Below, one piece after another: positions 59,678 to 64,000 of a stretch of 64,000 nt of DNA. The notes beneath the pieces were generated by a model. It saw only the letters and a program-made list of their open reading frames with translations. It did no database searches and was not told the origin of the DNA. Position 1 is the stretch's first letter. Each line of letters starts with the position of its first letter. Source of the DNA: Paenibacillus solanacearum (GTDB taxonomy: Bacteria; Bacillota; Bacilli; Paenibacillales; NBRC-103111); the NCBI RefSeq assembly GCF_910593845.1, contig NZ_CAJVAS010000016.1:62001-126000 (forward strand), in the 5' to 3' direction. A program made the position numbers and the translations under genes.

Positions 59678-60472
59678 CTATATGCGGTAATGGTGCCGGA
59701 ATAGCGACGGGGCGATCCCGATCTTGGCGCTGAACACGCGGCTCAAATACGATCCGTTCTCGAATCCGCAGCGGCCGGCAATGGCGTCGAGCGTCTCATT
59801 GGTTTCCAGCAGCAGCCGCTTCACTTCCTCAAGGCGCAGTCTTGCCACATATTCCACAGGCGTCTCCCCGTACGCTGCGCAAAACCGCCGGGTCAGCTGC
59901 GACTGCCCGATTCCCAGCTTCCCGGCGATTCGCTTCATGCTCATGTCCTCGTACAAATGCCGGTGCATATACCCGGCCGCGAGCTGCATGAGCGGATCGC
60001 TCGAATCTTTCCCCATGACGGCGAATTCCCGCTCCATCTCGCTTAGAAACAGCAGGTCGAGCAGCAGCGGAACGACCGTATTCTGCGTGGATACCATCCG
60101 GCCGAACCGCCGCTGCAGCTTGCGGAGGTACGTGTAAGTCGATAGCAGCCGCGCCGTATCGCGGATCGCGACTTTTCCGACGGGCAGCTGTGCAGATGCC
60201 TCCGGCCCGTCCGGTGCATAGTGGAAGTAGATCACGTGGAACGTAATGTCTTCCAGCGCCTGGCGCCGGAACAGCTCGCCCGGCGGACAAAACACCAAGT
60301 CTCCGAAGGCCGCGCGGCCCTGCCGATCCGCAATCTCATATTCGAAGGAGCCCGCTTCCACGCCGAGTACCGTATATGTTTGGTGCGTGCTTTCCGGGAA
60401 CATGAAACTGGGGCGTGGCCCCGTATAGACGCATTGAACCACTTCTACGCTTCCGTTGGACATCGTCAGCAT
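59678..60472 (-). CDS. AraC-family transcriptional regulator of the right-end module
   Basis: A 264-residue regulator. ATG at 60472 follows ACAGGGGGA; an earlier ATG at 60538 would read through the shared promoter region. The N-terminal cupin-type sensor has FGDLVFCPPGELFRRQALED and FHVIYFHYAPDGPE. The C-terminal double HTH has MSMKRIAGKLGIGQSQLTRR-FCAAYGETPVEYV and LDAIAGRCGFENGSYLSRVF-SAKIGIAPSLFRHHY. Divergent from the binding-protein gene, whose upstream element is repeated before the amidohydrolase gene; these are the likely targets. Confidence 0.9.
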   Translation of the reverse strand: MLTMSNGSVEVVQCVYTGPRPSFMFPESTHQTYTVLGVEAGSFEYEIADRQGRAAFGDLVFCPPGELFRRQALEDITFHVIYFHYAPDGPEASAQLPVGKVAIRDTARLLSTYTYLRKLQRRFGRMVSTQNTVVPLLLDLLFLSEMEREFAVMGKDSSDPLMQLAAGYMHRHLYEDMSMKRIAGKLGIGQSQLTRRFCAAYGETPVEYVARLRLEEVKRLLLETNETLDAIAGRCGFENGSYLSRVFSAKIGIAPSLFRHHYRI

Positions 60473-60533
60473 TCGAATCCCCCTGTCCACTCGATTTACT
60501 ATAAAGATAACACAGCAGTATTCATTTGCGTCG

Positions 60534-60598
60534 CGCAAAAAAATGAAAATAAAAGCTCAAATTCCTGCATGTTCTTCGCTTTGGGCCGCAAGTATGAT
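60534..60598 (+). promoter_or_regulatory. Duplicated regulatory element, copy 1 (before the binding-protein gene)
   Basis: The 45-bp element at 60534-60578 begins CGCAAAAAA and contains TGAAAATAAAAG and TTCTTCG. It matches copy 2 at 38 of 45 positions without gaps. A -10-like TATGAT (60593-60598) follows 14 bases after its end. The -35 (TGTTCT) is poor, fitting activator-dependent transcription. Confidence 0.7.
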
Positions 60599-60637
60599 GA
60601 GAGCGTACAGACAAAAACCGATAAGGAGGGTTTGCAT

Positions 60638-61969
60638 TTGTTTTACACGATTCGACGATGGATTCGACGCAAGGCGCTGCCGCGGGGGGCCGTTTCCTGT
60701 ATCCGCCTTCTGTGCGCGGGGGCGGCGCTTGCTTCGATGGCCGCTTGCAGCGGCGCGCCACAGCAGCCTTTAGCGGCGGAGCCGCCGCAGGCGACGAAGA
60801 AAGAGCCGGTGGAGCTTGTCTTTTTCTCCACCTCGGGCTGGACCAAGGAAGCGTTCGACGAGCGGTTCGGCGACGCAATGAGGCGCAAATTTCCGGATTA
60901 TACGATCACGTATATCCAGTCTTCCAAAAACGTAACGATGGATAGCCTGATTACGGCCGGAACGACCTTCGATATATTTTGGGACACGTACTCGAACACG
61001 TTCATTAACCTTGACCGCTACAAGCTGCAGTTCGATATGAGCGACCTGATCAAGAAGCATAACGTCAACTTGAACCAGCTTGATCCCGCATCGATCAATA
61101 TCGCCAAAACCATGTCAAACGGCAAAATGTATGCGCTTCCGTTAGTCAATAACACCGACGTGCTGTACTACAACAAAGACATCTTCGATAAGTTCGGCGT
61201 TCCGTATCCGAAGGACGGCATGATGCGCGACGAGGTGCTCGATATCGCCAAACGATTAAACCGGGTCGACGGCGGGACGGCCTATTACGGCCTAGGGCTT
61301 TACCCTTCCAACGCGCTGGCGATGAGCCCCTTCTCCATTCCGTATATCGATGCGAAGACGCAGACGCCGACGATTCAAACGGACGCCCGCTGGAAAACCG
61401 TCTTCGAGCCGCTGATCGCCGCTTACCGCACGACGGACAACAAGAAGATGTCGGACCCGAATCAATTTTTGAAAACCGGCAATATGGCGATGTTTATCGG
61501 CCTAGCCAACATGTTCCTGAACTTCGATGCATCCGGGGTGAACTGGGATCTCGCCACGTATCCGCTGTTCAAGGAAGCGCCCGGCGTTGGGCCGCAGCCG
61601 CTGCCGACCATGTTCAGCATCACGTCCATGAGCAAGCACCCCGATGAAGCGATGGAGGTTCTTGCCTATATGCTGACGGAAGAGTCGCAAAAGTCGCTAG
61701 CCGAGCGGGCGATTATTCCCGTGCTGCAGACGCCGGCAGTGACACGAGCCTTCGGCACGAAATCGCCGTACCCAGGCAAAAACTACGCCGCCATTCTGAA
61801 ATACAAATTCGCCGAAATTCCGCCGATGACCGTCTACGACAAGCTCGCGCAAAACATATATCTCAAGCCGCTGGAAGCGCTGGCCAAAGGAACGACGGAC
61901 CTGAATACCGCCTTCCGCAACATCGATCAGGAGACAAGGCAAATGATTATGCAGGAGAAGGCCAAGTAG
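60638..61969 (+). CDS. Extracellular solute-binding lipoprotein (ABC type), second orphan paralogue
   Basis: A 443-residue binding protein. TTG at 60638 is chosen because AAGGAGG is 8 bases upstream; the signal starts LFYTIRRWIRRKALPRGAVS and ends in lipobox SMAAC. Core: FFSTSGWTKEAFDERFGDAM, SLITAGTTFDIFWDTYSNTF, VLYYNKDIFDKFGVPYPKDG, SDPNQFLKTGNMAMFIGLAN and KEAPGVGPQPLPTMFSITSM. No permease or ATPase genes are adjacent. It shares YYNKDIFDKFGVPYPKD and the SAGTT/TAGTT-FDI region with the protein at 50037-51380. Confidence 0.9.
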   Translation: MFYTIRRWIRRKALPRGAVSCIRLLCAGAALASMAACSGAPQQPLAAEPPQATKKEPVELVFFSTSGWTKEAFDERFGDAMRRKFPDYTITYIQSSKNVTMDSLITAGTTFDIFWDTYSNTFINLDRYKLQFDMSDLIKKHNVNLNQLDPASINIAKTMSNGKMYALPLVNNTDVLYYNKDIFDKFGVPYPKDGMMRDEVLDIAKRLNRVDGGTAYYGLGLYPSNALAMSPFSIPYIDAKTQTPTIQTDARWKTVFEPLIAAYRTTDNKKMSDPNQFLKTGNMAMFIGLANMFLNFDASGVNWDLATYPLFKEAPGVGPQPLPTMFSITSMSKHPDEAMEVLAYMLTEESQKSLAERAIIPVLQTPAVTRAFGTKSPYPGKNYAAILKYKFAEIPPMTVYDKLAQNIYLKPLEALAKGTTDLNTAFRNIDQETRQMIMQEKAK

Positions 61970-62006
61970 CTTTGCCCCACACCCTGGTGCAGAAACAGGA
62001 TGTGTA

Positions 62007-62071
62007 CGCAAAAAAGTGAAAATAAAAGTGAAAATTGCTGTATATTCTTCGTTCCGGCGCGGCGCTATCAT
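62007..62071 (+). promoter_or_regulatory. Duplicated regulatory element, copy 2 (before the amidohydrolase gene)
   Basis: Copy at 62007-62051, identical to copy 1 at 38 of 45 positions, followed 14 bases later by TATCAT (62066-62071). The distance to the -10 is the same as in copy 1. It gives the amidohydrolase-Rieske unit its own promoter inside the module. Confidence 0.7.
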
Positions 62072-62119
62072 AAGATTACAGAACCACCTTACCCCATACT
62101 CAGCAAGGAAGTGAATCGA

Positions 62120-63265
62120 ATGGAAGCGAAGGAAGAGGCAGCGATGGAAAGCGTGTCGTACACTGGAAAAAAATCCATTATCGATTGCGACATTCACGCC
62201 AGCGTGCCGTACGAAGGACTGAAATCGTATTTGCCGCGTATGTATCGCGAGCAGATGGACACGTGGGGCAAACGCCTCCCCGGGCAAAATCAAATGTATT
62301 TGAACGGCGGGACGAACGGCTCCATGCAGGAGTATCGCCCGCCTCGCGGAAAGGAGGAGGACGAGGACAGCTACCTGCGCTACTTTCAGGCCCAGCATCT
62401 CGACAAATATAACCTGGCCTACGGCGTCCTGACCGGCAGCGATTACGCCGTTCATACGACGCCGGATACCGATTACGCTGCCGCCCTCTGCTCCGCCATG
62501 AACGATTACGTGATCGAAAGATACGTATCCCGGGACAGCCGACTGAAAGGCTCGGTGCAAATCCCGAAGCAGGACCCGGCCCTGTCGGCCAAAGAAATCG
62601 ACCGCGTCGGCTCCCATCCGGGCATGGTGCAGGTGATCGTGTCCAACGGCGCGCAACGGCCGTACGGCAACCGGATCTACGATCCGATCTACGCCGCTTG
62701 CGCGCGGAACCATTTGCCTTTTGCCATCCATGTGAGCATGGAGGGCATCGGCATTAACCACCCGCCGACGGGGGCGGGATACGTCAGCTATTACGCCGAA
62801 TACCGGGCGGCGCGCACGCAGATCATGATGGCGCACCTGGCCAGCCTCATCTTCGAAGGCGTGTTCGTCAAATTTCCGGAGCTGAAGGTAACGATGGTCG
62901 AAGCAGGCATGCTCTGGGTCGCTCCGTTCCTGTGGCGGCTGGATCAAGATTGGAAGGCGCTGCGCCATCAGACGCCTTGGCTGACGCAGCCGCCGAGCGA
63001 GTATTACCGCAAGCATGTCCGGGTCACGTCGCAGCCGATCGAGCTGCCGCCGCAGAAGGAGCTGTTCCTGCCGATGATGGAGGCGATTCATGCGCGCGAA
63101 TGCCTGATGTTTGCCAGCGATTACCCGCATTGGGATTTCGACTCGCCGCTCCGTGCCTTTCCGAAAATGGACGATGCGCTGAAGCGCCGTATTTTTTACG
63201 AGAATGCGGCGGAGCTGTACGGCTTGCCGTCCGAACCCGCGACAGCCGGAGGTGTCGGGGCTTGA
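62120..63265 (+). CDS. Amidohydrolase-2-family metal-dependent hydrolase/decarboxylase
   Basis: A 381-residue TIM-barrel enzyme. ATG at 62120 has AAGGAAG upstream; ATG at 62144 is an alternative. Metal-site motifs of PF04909: IIDCDIHASVP at the N-terminus, LPFAIHVSMEG (His), TQIMMAHLASLIFEGVFVKF-PELKVTMVEAG (His) and LMFASDYPHWDFDSPL (Asp). The family includes ACMS, dihydroxybenzoate and 5-carboxyvanillate decarboxylases and lactone hydrolases. Translational overlap with a Rieske protein gene suggests action in an oxygenase-linked aromatic or related pathway, but the substrate is unknown. Confidence 0.88.
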   Translation: MEAKEEAAMESVSYTGKKSIIDCDIHASVPYEGLKSYLPRMYREQMDTWGKRLPGQNQMYLNGGTNGSMQEYRPPRGKEEDEDSYLRYFQAQHLDKYNLAYGVLTGSDYAVHTTPDTDYAAALCSAMNDYVIERYVSRDSRLKGSVQIPKQDPALSAKEIDRVGSHPGMVQVIVSNGAQRPYGNRIYDPIYAACARNHLPFAIHVSMEGIGINHPPTGAGYVSYYAEYRAARTQIMMAHLASLIFEGVFVKFPELKVTMVEAGMLWVAPFLWRLDQDWKALRHQTPWLTQPPSEYYRKHVRVTSQPIELPPQKELFLPMMEAIHARECLMFASDYPHWDFDSPLRAFPKMDDALKRRIFYENAAELYGLPSEPATAGGVGA

Positions 63266-63642
63266 GCCACAACCGTTACTTGGTCGGCCGCGCATCGGAG
63301 ATCGCGCCCGGCGCCCGCAAAATCGTCGAAGTCGAAGGCCGCAGCATCGGCGTTTATAATGTCAACGGTCATTATTATGCGATCCGCAACGTATGTCCGC
63401 ATCAAGGCGCGCCGCTCTGCCTCGGGATTACGACCTCCTTCGTCACTTCCTCGTATCCCGGCGAGTTCTGCTTCGAGATGGAAGGGGAAATCGTGCGTTG
63501 TCCGTGGCATTTCTGGGAGTTCGAGATCAAGTCGGGCTGCATGGTCGTCGATCCGAAGACAAGAACGAAGACATACGACGTCACCGTCGAACGATATGAT
63601 GTTTCGATTGAGGACGAGGACCAGCTCTTTGTCCATTTGTAA
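63262..63642 (+). CDS. Rieske [2Fe-2S] ferredoxin-type protein
   Basis: A 126-residue single-domain Rieske protein. TTG at 63262 overlaps the amidohydrolase stop (TTGA), with GGAGGTG 8 bases upstream, so translation is coupled. Cluster ligands: VCPHQGAPLC (Cys, His) and RCPWHFWEFEI (Cys, His), separated by an unusually long insert containing TSFVTSSYPGEFCFEMEGE. PWHFWEFEIKSG resembles oxygenase ferredoxin and oxygenase alpha-subunit N-domains. No oxygenase catalytic domain follows. It may deliver electrons to an oxygenase encoded outside the window. Confidence 0.88.
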   Translation: MSHNRYLVGRASEIAPGARKIVEVEGRSIGVYNVNGHYYAIRNVCPHQGAPLCLGITTSFVTSSYPGEFCFEMEGEIVRCPWHFWEFEIKSGCMVVDPKTRTKTYDVTVERYDVSIEDEDQLFVHL

Positions 63643-64000
63643 GGTCGCCGATCCGGCCTCTGCTGCCGCTAGGTTCCAATAAGCGAACGAACCTCCATAT
63701 CCGGTGATCGCCGGATTGGAGGTTTGTTCTTGTTCTTGTCTCTTTCAGCCCATCTCCGTAAAACAAGAGCAATGAACGAGACGATGGGCCGTCTAAGCTT
63801 GCGGCCAAAGTCCCCCCCGCATTCGAAAGCTGCAGAACCGCCAATCCGAGAAAAAAACGCTGCCGACCGCGACAGTAAGACGAATGTGGTTCGTAATTGG
63901 CATTTCAGACATTCGCCCCACGTCCCTGCCTGTTCCAGTGCGCCCCCGGCATTCGCCGCCATCGGCCGCCTTCCATTTGGGTTATGACGACTGCACGGCC
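63643..64000. other. Terminal 358 bases: terminator, then no gene recognised
   Basis: GAACGAACCTCC...CCGG-tgatcg-CCGG...GGAGGTTTGTTC (63684-63730) with a TTGTTCTTGTC tail ends the amidohydrolase-Rieske transcript. Open frames after it on both strands lack ribosome sites and family resemblance; a gene may begin beyond the edge. Confidence 0.7.

Noticed and set aside
59487-59678. 63-codon minus-strand frame over the DnaA-box-like cluster
   Set aside because: No ribosome site; the repeated 9-mers explain the sequence better.
61697-63295. 532-codon minus-strand frame opposite the amidohydrolase gene
   Set aside because: Arg/His-rich composition typical of antisense to GC-rich coding DNA; the plus-strand motifs are decisive.
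63669-63962. Minus-strand 97-codon frame at the right end
   Set aside because: Overlaps the Rieske-gene terminator, no ribosome site, unlikely composition.
1-64000. tRNA, rRNA, CRISPR array, insertion sequence or prophage
   Set aside because: No cloverleaf with a CCA end, no direct-repeat/spacer array, and no transposase or phage gene was found by reading both strands.

Overview
The window looks like chromosome from an aerobic, spore-forming Bacillota, most likely Paenibacillaceae (Paenibacillus/Cohnella type). Reasons: a caa3 oxidase operon in Bacillus order with a cytochrome c domain fused to subunit II, a YhcN/YlaJ-type spore lipoprotein, spore-coat transglutaminase Tgl, YdjO, MhqD/O/P quinone-detoxification genes, strong AGGAGG ribosome sites, frequent TTG/GTG starts and GC-rich codons. 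I see no rRNA, tRNA, CRISPR array, prophage or insertion sequence. The genus is an inference.

Layout. 1-5200 (minus): ctaC-ctaD-ctaE-ctaF, then ctaG and a DUF420 gene cut by the window edge, with a TTGACA-N17-TATAGT promoter. 5384-17190: mostly plus-strand housekeeping genes (spore lipoprotein, DEAD-box helicase with a repetitive RGG-like tail, guanylate-kinase-like protein, CvfC/HEAT protein, MORN-repeat surface protein, thiN, murC) with a minus-strand MBL hydrolase, a tiny CotF-like ORF and a YueD-type SDR. 17280-38149: short pyruvate kinase, AraC regulator, RNase H, recQ, GNAT, UgtP-like glycosyltransferase, SDR, nagZ, tgl, dgt, an LTA-synthase-family enzyme, ydjO, HIT, Ser/Thr kinase, aldo/keto reductase, RNA/DNA methyltransferase, NUDIX and several small ORFs.

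39837-47869 (minus) is the most distinctive part. One apparent operon encodes a RuBisCO-like protein (RLP), a DUF1537 four-carbon-acid-sugar kinase, a GntR/FCD regulator, a zinc alcohol dehydrogenase, a complete TRAP transporter (DctP, DctQ, DctM) and a class II aldolase-family protein. A TTGACA-N17-TATGAT promoter stands ahead of it, with tandem TAGATCTA palindromes at the predicted start site. The genes fit a take up, oxidise, phosphorylate, decarboxylate, cleave route for an acid sugar related to the four-carbon-acid and isoapionate pathways, but the exact substrate cannot be read from sequence.

48196-64000: a chemoreceptor, an orphan solute-binding lipoprotein, an mhqP-mhqO-mhqD-wrbA quinone-response operon behind two copies of an 18-bp palindrome, two membrane proteins, a MEDS-domain histidine kinase, a CAP-domain surface protein, a cluster of DnaA-box-like 9-mers, and a right-end module (AraC regulator, second orphan binding protein, amidohydrolase, Rieske protein). 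In that module a 45-bp element is duplicated ahead of both plus-strand units at identical distance from a -10 hexamer, so they probably form one regulon.
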